Source of the DNA: Pseudomonadota bacterium | GTDB lineage: Bacteria > Pseudomonadota > Gammaproteobacteria > Steroidobacterales > Steroidobacteraceae | Assembly: GCA_963204795.1 (NCBI GenBank) | Contig: CAUJHX010000010.1 | Coordinates: 1-51,217, forward strand | Direction of reading: 5' to 3' | Length of the DNA stretch: 51,217 bases | In this document: in pieces, positions 17,418 through 26,612 of the stretch | How positions within the stretch are numbered: the first letter of the stretch is position 1 | How the letters are laid out: each line of letters opens with the position of its first letter | The notes under the pieces: generated by a model | The model's input: only the letters and a program-made list of their open reading frames with translations | Databases searched by the model: none | Told to the model about the DNA's origin: nothing | Position numbers and translations under genes: made by a program

Positions 17418-18854
17418 TCAGCGCCCGCGGCTCGGCGGCGCCCTGAAATCCGGCGCCGCGATCGTCGTCTCAGTCACCAGGCCGTACTTCGCGACCGCGT
17501 CGCGAATCTTCGCGGCATCGCCAATCACCACGATCACGAGATCTCCCGCGGGCGGAAAGGCTTCCGCGATGACGCGCGTTGCGGCCTCGGGTGTCACCGC
17601 ATTGACCGCGGCGGCGTATCCATCGATGTACGAGCGGTCGAGGCCGTACAGCTCGAGCTCCGCAAGCGCCGCGACCCAGTGTGCTGATGTCTCGAGTTGC
17701 AGCGGGAACTGGCCGAGAACATAGGCACGCGCCGACGCGAGCATGTCGTCCTGCACGCCATCCTTGTGCAGGTGCCCGAGAGTCTCGAGCGCGAGATCGA
17801 TGGCCTTGCCCGTCGTATCCGTCTTCGTGAACGACCGGATCGCGAACTCGCCGGGTACGCTGCCGCGCGTGAAACCCGACCCTGCACCGTATGAAAGGCC
17901 GGACTTGATGCGCAGTTCGGTGTTCAGGATCGACGTGAAACGGCCGCCGTAAAGGGTGTTCACGACATCGAGCGGCGCCCGATCGGCGAACTGGCGTGCG
18001 ACCCCCGTGTTGGCGAGCCAGAAGTACGTCTGCGCCGCACCGGGCTGGTCGACGAGCAATACGCGGCGGCCGGTCACGCGCGGCGCTGGCACGAGTTCGC
18101 GCAGGGGCGCCGCGGCGCGCCGCCAGTCCTGGAACGCCCGCGTCACGGCTTGCGTGAGCGCCGCGGCATCGACGTCGCCCGCGAACATCAGCGTGAGACG
18201 GTCGGCACCGAAGTTCGCGCGGTAAAAACCCAGCACGTCGTCGCGGCTGATCGCCCCCAGAGAACGCTCGCTGCCACTCGCAGGGCTGCCGTAAGGGTGA
18301 TCGCCGAAAAGAAACCGGCGGCCGTAAAGCCGGATGAGCCCCGAAGGATCCGAATCCTTCGCGGCCTTCAGCTCCTCGATGCGGCGCTTGCGCAGACTGT
18401 CGAACTCCGCGGCATCGAAGCGCGGGCGCTCGAGCGCATCGGCGAGCAGTTCGATCATCAGGGCCTGATCCTTCGCGAGGAACTCGCCCGACACGGTGAT
18501 CGCCTCGGATCCCGCCGCTGCCGTGAAGCTGCCACCGGCACCTTCCACCGTATCGGCGAACGCGAAGGCGTCGCGTGAACCTGCGCCCTTCTCGAGGAGC
18601 CCCGCGGTGATCGATGCGACACCGGGCTGCCCGCCGGGATCGGCCACGCTGCCGCCGCGCAGGAGCGCCGTGAATGCGATCAGCGGCACATCCTTGCGCG
18701 GCATGATGAGAAGGACCGTGCCATTCGGCAGCACGCTGCGTGTGTACGGCGGCACCGTGACGCCGGAGGCGTGCGCGGGCGCGGCGGCACCCACAAGCGA
18801 TACAGCGAGGGCGAGCAGCAACGGAATCGCACGGGCCGTGGTCGTGGCGCCCAT
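17418..18854 (-). CDS. M16-family peptidase, non-catalytic subunit
   Basis: 478-aa exported M16 (pitrilysin/processing-peptidase) fold protein with a signal peptide ending near AHA (about residue 29). The zinc motif HxxEH is missing: the equivalent position reads ITAGLLEKG. This is typical of the partner subunit in two-gene M16 operons, where it helps form the clamshell chamber. It retains the R/Y-type C-terminal block (LWLANTG-like region, GAGSGFTRG). It begins 2 bp after the stop of the catalytic subunit, with GGGAGGG upstream of its ATG, so the two are co-translated and probably form a heterodimer in the periplasm. Confidence 0.9.
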   Translation of the reverse strand: MGATTTARAIPLLLALAVSLVGAAAPAHASGVTVPPYTRSVLPNGTVLLIMPRKDVPLIAFTALLRGGSVADPGGQPGVASITAGLLEKGAGSRDAFAFADTVEGAGGSFTAAAGSEAITVSGEFLAKDQALMIELLADALERPRFDAAEFDSLRKRRIEELKAAKDSDPSGLIRLYGRRFLFGDHPYGSPASGSERSLGAISRDDVLGFYRANFGADRLTLMFAGDVDAAALTQAVTRAFQDWRRAAAPLRELVPAPRVTGRRVLLVDQPGAAQTYFWLANTGVARQFADRAPLDVVNTLYGGRFTSILNTELRIKSGLSYGAGSGFTRGSVPGEFAIRSFTKTDTTGKAIDLALETLGHLHKDGVQDDMLASARAYVLGQFPLQLETSAHWVAALAELELYGLDRSYIDGYAAAVNAVTPEAATRVIAEAFPPAGDLVIVVIGDAAKIRDAVAKYGLVTETTIAAPDFRAPPSRGR

Positions 18855-18856
18855 GC

Positions 18857-20209
18857 TCAGCCCTCCCCACCGGCGCGCACCCCGGCGGCCCCCGGCGGTA
18901 CCAGTACACCGACAGTGCGATGCCGCGCATCGAGCAGCTCTTGTGCGGCCGTGCGGATATCTTCGCGCGTGACGCGCGCAATTTCGGCCGGCAGATCGAA
19001 GAGCTTGCGATAGTCGCCGTGCATCACCTCGAATTCGCCCAGGAGATGCGCCTTGCCATTGATGGTGGCGAGCTGCTGGAACAACGCCACGTTCGTGAGG
19101 TTGCGCGCGCGGGTGAGCTCGGCTTCGCTCACGCCCTCCTTCACGAGTCGCGCGAATTCGGCGTCGATCGCCGCTTCGACGACCGCCGGGTCGCCGCCCT
19201 GCGGCAGCGTGGCGAACACCCAGAAGAGACCCGGATCGAAGCCTTCCTGCAGATAGACATCGACATTCACCGCGAGCTTCTGCTCCTCGACGAGCGCGCG
19301 GTGCAGCCTCGAAGCGTCGCCCTGCGCGAGGATCGTCGCGAGGAGCCCGAGCGTGGCACTGCGCGGGTCGTCCGCCTGCGGCGCCTTGTACGCGAGCTGC
19401 AGCAGCGGCGTCTGCGCGCGGCGCTCGACGGTGACGCGCTTCTCGCCCGGCTGCACGGGCTCCACCGTGTGCACGGCGGGCGGCGGCGCCTCGCGCGGCA
19501 GCGGCGCCAGATACTTGCGTGCGAGCGCGAACACCTGCCCGGGCTCGACGTCGCCGGCGACGACCAACGTGCAGTTGTTTGGTGCGTAATACGTCTTGAA
19601 GAACTGCTGCAGGTCGGTGAGGGTCCAGCCCTCGATATCCGACGGCCAGCCGATGGTCGGAATGTGATACGGGTGCGCCGCGAAGGCCGTGGCCTGCACC
19701 TGCTCGGCGAGAAAGCCGGTGTTGTCGTCCTCGACGCGCAGGCGCCGCTCGGAGTAGACGACGCCGCGCTCGCTCTCGATCACCTTCGGGTCGAATGCGA
19801 GGTGGCCGATGCGGTCGCTCTCGAGGTCGAACACGAGTTCGAGCGCAGTCTTCGGAAACCAGTCCATGTAGGTGGTGAGGTCGTCCGAGGTCGTGGCGTT
19901 GTTCGAGCCGCCCTGCGCCTCCATTTCGCGATCGAACTCACCGGGCGGGCGCCGTTCGGTGCCGTTGAACATCATGTGTTCGAAGAAATGGGCGAGCCCG
20001 GTGATGCCCGGCGCCTCATTGCGGCTGCCCGCGCGTACGAAGTTGTAGAGCGCGACGTTCGGGATGTCGTGGTCCGGCCACACGATGATGCGCAACCCGT
20101 TGTCGAGCGTCAGGGCCCGGATTTCGCCGGGCACCGCGGACCCGGCCGGCGGTAACGCACAAAACAGGGAGAGCGCCGCCAGGGCGCCACCGGCGAATTT
20201 CGGATGCAT
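18857..20209 (-). CDS. M16-family zinc metallopeptidase, catalytic subunit
   Basis: 450-aa exported insulinase-type protease. After a signal peptide (LSLFCALPPAGSA) the inverted zinc motif HFFEH lies at 74-78, within GLAHFFEHMMFNGT, and a downstream ESDRI segment supplies the further acidic ligand. The C-terminal half carries the second M16 domain, with PNNCTLVVAGDV. It would degrade small unfolded peptides in the periplasm together with the inactive partner encoded just downstream. It is first in a two-gene unit and divergent from the ECF sigma gene, with 64 bp between starts. Confidence 0.92.
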   Translation of the reverse strand: MHPKFAGGALAALSLFCALPPAGSAVPGEIRALTLDNGLRIIVWPDHDIPNVALYNFVRAGSRNEAPGITGLAHFFEHMMFNGTERRPPGEFDREMEAQGGSNNATTSDDLTTYMDWFPKTALELVFDLESDRIGHLAFDPKVIESERGVVYSERRLRVEDDNTGFLAEQVQATAFAAHPYHIPTIGWPSDIEGWTLTDLQQFFKTYYAPNNCTLVVAGDVEPGQVFALARKYLAPLPREAPPPAVHTVEPVQPGEKRVTVERRAQTPLLQLAYKAPQADDPRSATLGLLATILAQGDASRLHRALVEEQKLAVNVDVYLQEGFDPGLFWVFATLPQGGDPAVVEAAIDAEFARLVKEGVSEAELTRARNLTNVALFQQLATINGKAHLLGEFEVMHGDYRKLFDLPAEIARVTREDIRTAAQELLDARHRTVGVLVPPGAAGVRAGGEG

Positions 20210-20273
20210 CGCGCCATTGTAGCCGCCGCGCCGCCCGATTCGGTAAGGTGGGCGCTCTGGTCAGGGGAATGCC

Positions 20274-20852
20274 GTGTCCGCCGCGCTCGACAGCTGGTTC
20301 ACCCGCGAGATTCTCGTGCATGAGCAGGCGCTCGAGCGCTACCTGCGCCGCTGCTGGTCGCATCGTGAGGACGTGCACGACCTGCGCCAGGACATCTATG
20401 TCCGCGTCTACGAGGCCGCCGGCAAGGCGTTGCCCACCGCGCCGAAGTCCTTTCTTTTCACGATCGCCCGCAACCTGATGACCGACCGGCTGCGGCGCGC
20501 AAAGGTCGTGCCGATTTTCACAGTGGGTGATTTCGACGGCTTGAACGTCTTGGTAGAGGACGATTCGCTCGAACGCGTCAGTGGTCGCCAGGCACTCGCC
20601 CGTCTCGCTGCGGCTTTCGATCGGCTGCCCGACCGTTGCCGGGAAGCCGTGTGGCTGCGCCGGGTCGAGGACCTGCCACAGAAGGCGGTGGCGCAGCGGA
20701 TGGGTGTCAGCGAAAAGACGGTGGAGAAGCACCTCGCAAAGGGCATGCGGCTGATGGCGAACTGGTACTACGGCGGCCAGTCCGCGGATTCGACCGGCAG
20801 TGCACGCGAGGCCAGCGACGACGATGGATTCACACGACAGCAGGCGGATTGA
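20274..20852 (+). CDS. ECF sigma factor, FecI type
   Basis: 192-aa RNA polymerase sigma factor with regions 2 (about 20-80: DLRQDIYVRVYEA, SFLFTIARNLMTDRLRR) and 4 (about 110-165: ALARLAAAFDRLPDRCREAV, KAVAQRMGVSEKTVEKHL) only, as in ECF factors. FecI-type factors are held by a FecR anti-sigma and released when a TonB receptor binds its ligand. Both partners follow immediately here. GTG 20274 is preceded by GGGGAA. The last 29 bp overlap the FecR gene, supporting co-translation and matched stoichiometry. It likely drives the downstream receptor. Confidence 0.93.
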   Translation: MSAALDSWFTREILVHEQALERYLRRCWSHREDVHDLRQDIYVRVYEAAGKALPTAPKSFLFTIARNLMTDRLRRAKVVPIFTVGDFDGLNVLVEDDSLERVSGRQALARLAAAFDRLPDRCREAVWLRRVEDLPQKAVAQRMGVSEKTVEKHLAKGMRLMANWYYGGQSADSTGSAREASDDDGFTRQQAD

Positions 20853-21867
20853 ACACGAGGCGGCGGCGTGGCTCGCGCGGCGCGACAGTAGCGCCTGGAC
20901 AGAACGCGACGAAGCGGGGCTCGCAGCCTGGATCGAAGCATCCACCGCGCATCGCGTCGCCTTTCTGCGGCTCGAGGCGACCTGGGCCGCGTGCGGGCGC
21001 CTGAGGGCCCTTGGCGCGGGCGTCCGTTCCGGCACCGTGCCGCGTCGCAGTCAGTGGAGCGGCCTGCCCTCGACACGCGACGCCACGCCCGACCACCCCG
21101 GATCGCCCCGCACCGTTGCACGACGCTTCCGCACGGCCTGGGCGGGCGCCGCGCTCGCGGTACTCGTCGTCGGCGGCACCCTGGCCTGGGGATGGCGTGT
21201 GTACTTCGCGAGCGGGGAGACCTCATATGAAACCGTTGCCGGCGAGATGCGCACGGTCGCGCTCGCGGACGGCAGCTCTGCCACATTGAGCAGTGGCAGC
21301 GCAATCGATGTGCGGCTCGGTTACCGCGATCGCCGCATCGGGCTGCGGCGCGGCGAGGCTTTCTTCTCGGTCGCGCACGACACGCGGCGCCCCTTCCTCG
21401 TCATCGCGGGTGGCAGACGGGCAGTCGCTGTCGGCACCCGCTTCGCGGTGCGTCGCGACCCGGATGAGACGCGCATCGTCGTCACTGAAGGCGTCGTGCG
21501 CCTCGAAGCGCTGGCGCCGCGGGACGGATCCCCCGTGCCCAGCGCATTGCTGACCGCCGGCAGCATTGCAACGGCGCACGGCAGCAACGTGCTGGTGCGC
21601 GCCGGATCGGTGGCCGACGCCGAACGTATCCTGTCGTGGCGCAGCGGCTATCTCACCTTTCACGACACCTCGCTCGAAACCGCAGTGGCCGAGTTCAATC
21701 GCTATGGCTCGCAGCGGCTCGTCATCGGCGATGCTGCCATCGGGCTGGTGCGGATCGGCGGCAATTTCCGCTGGTCGAACTCCGAGGCTTTCGTGCGACT
21801 GCTCGAGAGCGGCTTCAACATTCGCGTCGAGCGCCTTCCCGACCGCATCGTGCTTCACAGCCGGTAA
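20824..21867 (+). CDS. FecR-family anti-sigma regulator
   Basis: 347-aa inner-membrane signal transducer. The N-terminal cytoplasmic part (residues about 1-90) carries the FecR_N-type pattern EAAAWLARRDSSAWTERDE, which binds the sigma factor. One membrane helix follows (AWAGAALAVLVVGGTLAWGW). The periplasmic FecR domain has MRTVALADGSSATLSSGS and GGRRAVAVGTRF; the C-terminal STN-like module includes YLTFHDTSLETAVAEFNRY. ATG 20824 is used and overlaps the sigma gene; longer in-frame starts lack support. It should relay receptor occupancy to the ECF sigma factor. Confidence 0.92.
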   Translation: MDSHDSRRIEHEAAAWLARRDSSAWTERDEAGLAAWIEASTAHRVAFLRLEATWAACGRLRALGAGVRSGTVPRRSQWSGLPSTRDATPDHPGSPRTVARRFRTAWAGAALAVLVVGGTLAWGWRVYFASGETSYETVAGEMRTVALADGSSATLSSGSAIDVRLGYRDRRIGLRRGEAFFSVAHDTRRPFLVIAGGRRAVAVGTRFAVRRDPDETRIVVTEGVVRLEALAPRDGSPVPSALLTAGSIATAHGSNVLVRAGSVADAERILSWRSGYLTFHDTSLETAVAEFNRYGSQRLVIGDAAIGLVRIGGNFRWSNSEAFVRLLESGFNIRVERLPDRIVLHSR

Positions 21868-21926
21868 GCGGGGGATTTGTCGCAGTCGTTCGTCTTGTTC
21901 AAGGGGTTCAAGGGGAGAAAGTGCAG

Positions 21927-24900
21927 ATGTCGACCATGATTCGCCGGTGGCTGCCGGGCCTCGCCAGTGTCGCAATATTGGCAGCGGGAGCACAGGCTGC
22001 CTCCGCATCGATCGACTTGCCCGCCGGCGAGTTGGTCGCCGCGCTCGATTCACTCGCGCAACAGACGGGTGTCCAGTTCGTCTATCGCGCCGACCAGTTG
22101 AAGGGCGTGCACACGGCCGGCGTGCAGAACGCGCTGTCCGCGGACGCCGCACTCGATCACCTGCTGCTCGGCAGCGGCTTCGGCCCACGGCGCGAGGCCA
22201 CAGGCGCGGTCGTCATCGTCAGGAACGATGCGCCACGCCGCGCGCCCGCACGGGCGCAGTCCGGTGACACCACCGGCGGCGGGGGCGGACCGGCACCGCG
22301 GACCGATGAAGCGTCGTCGGAGCTCGAGGTCGTACAGGTCACGGGATCGCGCATCGCGCGCACGGCGATCGAGGGCCCCTCGCCCATCACCGTGATCACC
22401 GCGAGCGACATCCAGGCCGCAGGCTTCACCGCCGTGCCCGAGCTGTTGCGCTCGATCACGCAGAATGGCGGCGAGACCCAGAGTCAGCAGTCATCGAGCG
22501 GCGCGGACTTCTCGCCCGGGGCGCAGCAGGTCGATCTGCGCGGGCTCGGACCGAACCACACGCTCGTGCTCGTCAACGGCCGCCGCATCGCCGACTTTCC
22601 GCTACCCTTCAAGGGGCGCAGCAACTTCACCGATGTCTCGAACATCCCGCTCGGCATGGTCGACCGCGTCGAGGTGCTCACCGGCAGCGCCTCCGCGGTG
22701 TACGGTTCGGACGCCATCGCAGGTGTCGTGAACTTCATATTGAAGAAGCAGCCCGACGGCACATCGTTCAACCTCCGCTATGGCGATGCCACACGGGGCG
22801 ACAACGAGTCGTACCACCTCGATGTCTCCTCGGGGATCGAGCGCGGCGCCTTCACCGCGGTCTTCGGCGCGGAATTGCTCGACCAGCGACCGCTGTGGGC
22901 ATTCGATCGCAGCATCCAGGACTCGACGCTGGATGGGCCGACCGCACGATCGCGCATTGCCCGCCGCGCGTATCTGCGCACCAACTGGTACGACGAGTAT
23001 CTCGATCCGGGCCAGGCCACCTGCAATGCGCTCGCCTCCCAGAACGGCGGGAGCACGTTCTACGCCGTGCGCCCCGGCTGGGGAATCGACGGCGACGACG
23101 GCTTCTACTGCGGCAGCAACAAATCGATCGGCTACGGCACGATCATCAGCGAGCGCAAGGGCGTCAACGCCTATGGCTCGCTCAACTACGATTTCGCGAG
23201 CGGCCATCGCTGGTTCGCCGACATCCAGGCGGGCTACCACAAGCTCGCGCTCTATCGCGACGTCACGCAGTGGAGCTACATGGCGCCCGACGGCAACGAG
23301 GAAGGCTATTTCTACAACCAGGCGACCGACGACGTCGAATACTGGCAGCGGCAGTTCTCGCCGGAAGAAATGGGCGGCTTCGGTCGCGGCATGATCCGCA
23401 ACAACCAGACCACTTTCAGCCTCACGACCGGTTTCGCGGGCAAGCTCTCGGAGCAGTGGACCTACGAACTGGCGCTGAGTCATTCGCAGTACACCGCGAC
23501 GATCAGCTGGCCGCAGATCGTGGCTGCAGCCGCGAACGACCTCTTCCTCGGCCCGCAGCTCGGCGTGGACGACGACGGGTTCCCGATTTTCAACGCCGAC
23601 CCGGCACGTCTCTATACGCCGCTTTCCCGCGCCGAGTACGATGCGATCGGCACGAAGACGACTTACCATCCCGAATCGCGCACCGACACGCTCGCGCTGA
23701 CCCTTGGCAACGCGGCGCTGTTCAATCTCCCCGCCGGCCCGGTCGGTTTCGCGGGAGTCATCGAGGCCGGCAATCAGGCCTACGACCTCAACCCCGACCC
23801 GCTCGCGACGCAGTATTACTACTACAGCTGGAAGGACTCCGATGGCCACGGCAGCCGCAATCGCTGGGCCGCTGCAGGCGAACTGCGCGCGCCGCTGATC
23901 GAAGGCGTGAATCTCAGCGTGGCCGGCCGCTACGACCAGTATCACTACGCCGGCAACGAGGTCGGCAAGTTCACCTACAACGCAGGCCTCGAGTGGCGCC
24001 CGCTGAAGTCGCTCCTGCTGCGCGGCTCGTACGGTACGGCCTTCCGCGCGGCCGACCTGCATTACGTGTTCTCCGGTCCCGGCAACGACGAGACGTCAGG
24101 CCTCGACTACTACACCTGCCTCTCGGATGACCCCGGCGCATCGGACTGCTCCGACTACGACGAGAACCTGATCCGCTCGCGGGAGGGCAACCGCAACCTC
24201 GACCCCGAGACCAGCACCTCGTGGACTGCCGGCCTCGTCTGGTCGCCGACCGCGAGTTTCGACCTGACGGTGGACTATTTCGACATCCGCATGCGCGACC
24301 AGGTGCAGGACATGAGTGTTGATGCGATCCTGCGGGACGAGGCGAGTTGCCGCCTCGGTGATCTCGATCCGTCCTCGCCGACCTGCGTCGATGCGATCTC
24401 GCGCATCACGCGGATCAACGGTGACCTGTATGGCATCTTCGTGAACCCGGTGAACGTCGCCCGGGAAACGACCAGCGGGCTCGACGTGAGCGCGCAGTAC
24501 CGGCTCGCGACGCGCATCGGCGACTGGCGGCTGTCGGCCAGCCACACGTGGGTGAACGAACACGAGTTCCAGCAGTTCCGCGGCGACCCGATCGAAAACG
24601 AGTTCGCGATCAACAGCGGCTTTGACATCCCGCGCACGAAGTCGAGCGCCACGATCGGCTGGCAGTACGGCGGTTGGGCCGCGAGCCTGCACGGCGAGCG
24701 CCTCGGCAAGCTGCCGAACTCGGACTCCTATGATCAGGTCTACGATCCGGAAGATGGCGGCAGCCCGTGGATCGATGCCACCTGGCGCTACAACGCGTCG
24801 GCGAGCTACACGATCCGCGAATCGATGCGCGTCGCGCTCACGGTCGACAATCTCACCGACGAAATGCCGCCGAAGGATCCGACCTACACGGCCTATCCTT

Positions 24901-24986
24901 ACTATGACGTGTCGTGGTTCGACTCGGTCGGGAGGACTTACTTCCTGAGCTTCACCTGGAAGTTTGGTGGCCGGCCGCTCCAGTAG
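21927..24986 (+). CDS. TonB-dependent outer-membrane receptor with STN signalling domain
   Basis: 1019-aa outer-membrane transporter. A signal peptide is followed by an STN domain (about 28-100: LPAGELVAALDSLAQQTGVQF), the module that contacts FecR. A Gly/Ala-rich linker leads to the plug (VTGSRI, GPSPITVITASDIQAAG, VDLRGLGPNHTLVLVNGRR) and the 22-strand barrel, ending in aromatic YFLSFTWKFGGRPLQ. The plug resembles receptors for carbohydrates or other large nutrients as much as siderophore receptors, and no siderophore or iron gene is adjacent, so the ligand is open. ATG 21927 has GGGGAG 9 bases upstream; GTG 21921 is possible. Expression is probably driven by the ECF sigma factor encoded two genes upstream. 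Confidence 0.94.
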   Translation: MSTMIRRWLPGLASVAILAAGAQAASASIDLPAGELVAALDSLAQQTGVQFVYRADQLKGVHTAGVQNALSADAALDHLLLGSGFGPRREATGAVVIVRNDAPRRAPARAQSGDTTGGGGGPAPRTDEASSELEVVQVTGSRIARTAIEGPSPITVITASDIQAAGFTAVPELLRSITQNGGETQSQQSSSGADFSPGAQQVDLRGLGPNHTLVLVNGRRIADFPLPFKGRSNFTDVSNIPLGMVDRVEVLTGSASAVYGSDAIAGVVNFILKKQPDGTSFNLRYGDATRGDNESYHLDVSSGIERGAFTAVFGAELLDQRPLWAFDRSIQDSTLDGPTARSRIARRAYLRTNWYDEYLDPGQATCNALASQNGGSTFYAVRPGWGIDGDDGFYCGSNKSIGYGTIISERKGVNAYGSLNYDFASGHRWFADIQAGYHKLALYRDVTQWSYMAPDGNEEGYFYNQATDDVEYWQRQFSPEEMGGFGRGMIRNNQTTFSLTTGFAGKLSEQWTYELALSHSQYTATISWPQIVAAAANDLFLGPQLGVDDDGFPIFNADPARLYTPLSRAEYDAIGTKTTYHPESRTDTLALTLGNAALFNLPAGPVGFAGVIEAGNQAYDLNPDPLATQYYYYSWKDSDGHGSRNRWAAAGELRAPLIEGVNLSVAGRYDQYHYAGNEVGKFTYNAGLEWRPLKSLLLRGSYGTAFRAADLHYVFSGPGNDETSGLDYYTCLSDDPGASDCSDYDENLIRSREGNRNLDPETSTSWTAGLVWSPTASFDLTVDYFDIRMRDQVQDMSVDAILRDEASCRLGDLDPSSPTCVDAISRITRINGDLYGIFVNPVNVARETTSGLDVSAQYRLATRIGDWRLSASHTWVNEHEFQQFRGDPIENEFAINSGFDIPRTKSSATIGWQYGGWAASLHGERLGKLPNSDSYDQVYDPEDGGSPWIDATWRYNASASYTIRESMRVALTVDNLTDEMPPKDPTYTAYPYYDVSWFDSVGRTYFLSFTWKFGGRPLQ

Positions 24987-25399
24987 CAGTACCGCCGCAG
25001 GCATAAAGAGCCGCCGCGGCAGCTCACGCTGCCGCGGCGGAAGGTCAGCGAACACCGGGGAAGTTGTTCGCGGAAGAAAGCAGGTCGATCAGTCGCGCGT
25101 GCCCGTGTAACAGGCAGCGCCGGAGGGTGTAAACGCCTGCGCCACGCAGCGCGCGCGGGCGAGGCGCGCATCGATGCGGTTCTGCAGTAGCGAACCACTC
25201 CTCGTTGCCAGCAGTAGCGCAACCGGCCAATGGCGAACCGAATCGCTCGGGCGCAGTGCGGGCATCAGGAGTGTGAGGGTGCGGGTACTCATCGACACCC
25301 GAAGAAGGAGCAAAGGGCGTGCCAGTGACCGCGCCCTTGCGAATCAGTGTCTTACGCAGACCTCACGCAGTGCGTGACGGACCCGGGTGACATTGCGTG
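24987..25399. other. 413-bp intergenic region with hairpins and no convincing gene
   Basis: The gap between the receptor and the SPOR gene holds a 13-bp hairpin (25011-25040), a 7-bp dyad TCACGCA-G-TGCGTGA (25363-25377) and GTGACA-ttgcg-TGTCAC (25387-25403), which reaches the 3' end of the SPOR gene. A minus-strand reading frame (start ATG near 25292, stop 25089, 67 aa) is open, but it has lower third-position GC than its neighbours and no ribosome site, so I do not call it. I see no RNA gene. Confidence 0.6.
25011..25040. terminator. 13-bp GC-rich hairpin downstream of the TonB receptor
   Basis: CCGCCGCGGCAGC (25011-25023) pairs perfectly with GCTGCCGCGGCGG (25028-25040) across a 4-nt loop, 24 bp after the receptor stop. 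No T-run follows on the plus strand. On the minus strand it is followed by CTCTTT, a poor U-tract. It may act as a transcription stop or protect the 3' end of the mRNA. Confidence 0.45.
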
Positions 25400-26116
25400 T
25401 CACTTCTCGACAGGCAGGACGACGACGCAGGCCTGCCCCTTCGCGCGTAGTGCCTCGCAAAGGCTGCGCGACTTCGCCTCGTCCGGCGTTGCGGCGCGCA
25501 GCCGATAGAGTGTGCTGCCGCCGCTTTTCATCGCCACCACGGCAGGAGCAAGACCCGCGAGTACGCTGCCATGGGCACGTGCCACGCGCTCCCACTCTGC
25601 GCGCGCCTTCGCCTCCGTGCTGAAGGCGCCGAGCTGTATGCCGTGCCCGAAGGGTCGTGCTGCCTGCGCGGGCGGGACGTTCGCTGCGGGCGGGGCAGTC
25701 ACTGCGGGCGAAGCCACCACCGGCGGCGCAGTCGCCTCGGGTGACGCGGCAGGTGGTGCAGCCGGGCCCGGCGCCGCAGGCGCGCCCGGTGTGGCGCCCG
25801 CCAGCGAGAAATTCTCGACGCGGATGCGCGCTTCCTCGGCCCACTTGCTTTCCGGGTGCTGCCGCAGATAAGCCTGATAGGCCTCGAGCGTGTCGGCCGT
25901 CGCCGCCTGCTGCCAGTCGCGTTCCTCGCCGAGCTGCTTGACGCGCGCCTCGGCCTGCGTCGCGAGCGGGCTGTCGCCATGCCTGGCGAGAAAATCGCCG
26001 TACGCCTCGATCGTGTCCGCAGTCTGTGCCGACTGCCAGTCCCGGCGTTCGCGGCTGCAGCCCGCGAGGACCGCGATGCACGTCACGAATATGGCCAAAC
26101 GTACGTATGCAGACAT
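25400..26116 (-). CDS. SPOR-domain lipoprotein
   Basis: 238-aa envelope lipoprotein with lipobox LAGC (Cys20). Residues about 25-95 contain two imperfect repeats (RDWQSAQTADTIEAYGDFL and RDWQQAATADTLEAYQAYL), which look like short helical tetratrico-type modules. A Pro/Ala-rich linker (about 105-150) spans the periplasm. The C-terminal SPOR domain (about 155-236: GIQLGAFSTEAKARAEWERV..YRLRAATPDEAKS) would bind denuded glycan strands at the division septum. It is divergent from the bactofilin gene, with 60 bp between starts. A small dyad overlaps its stop. Confidence 0.88.
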   Translation of the reverse strand: MSAYVRLAIFVTCIAVLAGCSRERRDWQSAQTADTIEAYGDFLARHGDSPLATQAEARVKQLGEERDWQQAATADTLEAYQAYLRQHPESKWAEEARIRVENFSLAGATPGAPAAPGPAAPPAASPEATAPPVVASPAVTAPPAANVPPAQAARPFGHGIQLGAFSTEAKARAEWERVARAHGSVLAGLAPAVVAMKSGGSTLYRLRAATPDEAKSRSLCEALRAKGQACVVVLPVEK

Positions 26117-26176
26117 GAGCCGGCGCGCTCCTTCGAACGGGTCCCGCTGATATTCTAGCGCCAGGAGGACGCATGC

Positions 26177-26581
26177 ATGTCAGATCTGCCCAAGCGGCGC
26201 CTGCTCGATCAGTTCGGTGCTTCGCCCACTTTCATCGCCGAGGGCTGCCGTTTGCAGGGTGATCTCGAGACCCGCGGCCCGCTCGTACTGTCGGGCAGTC
26301 TCGAGGGCAAGGGCCTGATCGGCGGTGCGGTGTCGATTTCAGTCGGCGCGAGGTGGCACGGAGATGTGCACGCGAAATCCGGCGTGATCGCGGGCGAAGT
26401 GATCGGCAACGTCACGATCGAAGAAAAACTCGAGATCGGTGCGACCGCGGTGATCCGCGGCAGCATTGCCGCCAGGTCGCTCGCGATCGCCAACGGAGCC
26501 GTGATCGATGGCGACATCGCTGTCACTGGCACTCAGCCGATCGTGAAGTTCGACGAGAAGCGCAGCGCCTCGGGCCCGTAG
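26177..26581 (+). CDS. Bactofilin (polymer-forming cytoskeletal protein)
   Basis: 134-aa cytoskeletal protein made almost entirely of the bactofilin right-handed beta-helix: FIAEGCRLQGDLETRGPLVL, GKGLIGGAVSISVGARWHGDVHAKSG, GNVTIEEKLEIGATAVIRGS and NGAVIDGDI show the repeating hydrophobic ladder with short polar ends. Bactofilins self-assemble without nucleotide at the membrane and organise local peptidoglycan synthesis or polar structures. Divergence from a SPOR lipoprotein fits a shared role in the cell wall. The ATG has AGGAGG about 8 bases upstream. Confidence 0.93.
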   Translation: MSDLPKRRLLDQFGASPTFIAEGCRLQGDLETRGPLVLSGSLEGKGLIGGAVSISVGARWHGDVHAKSGVIAGEVIGNVTIEEKLEIGATAVIRGSIAARSLAIANGAVIDGDIAVTGTQPIVKFDEKRSASGP

Positions 26582-26612
26582 CCCGCGACCCGCCGCCCGA
26601 AGCCCCGGTGCT

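Noticed and set aside
25089..25292. 67-aa minus-strand gene
   Set aside because: It is open, but third-position GC is clearly lower than in neighbours, there is no ribosome site, and I see no recognisable domain. Left within the intergenic entry.
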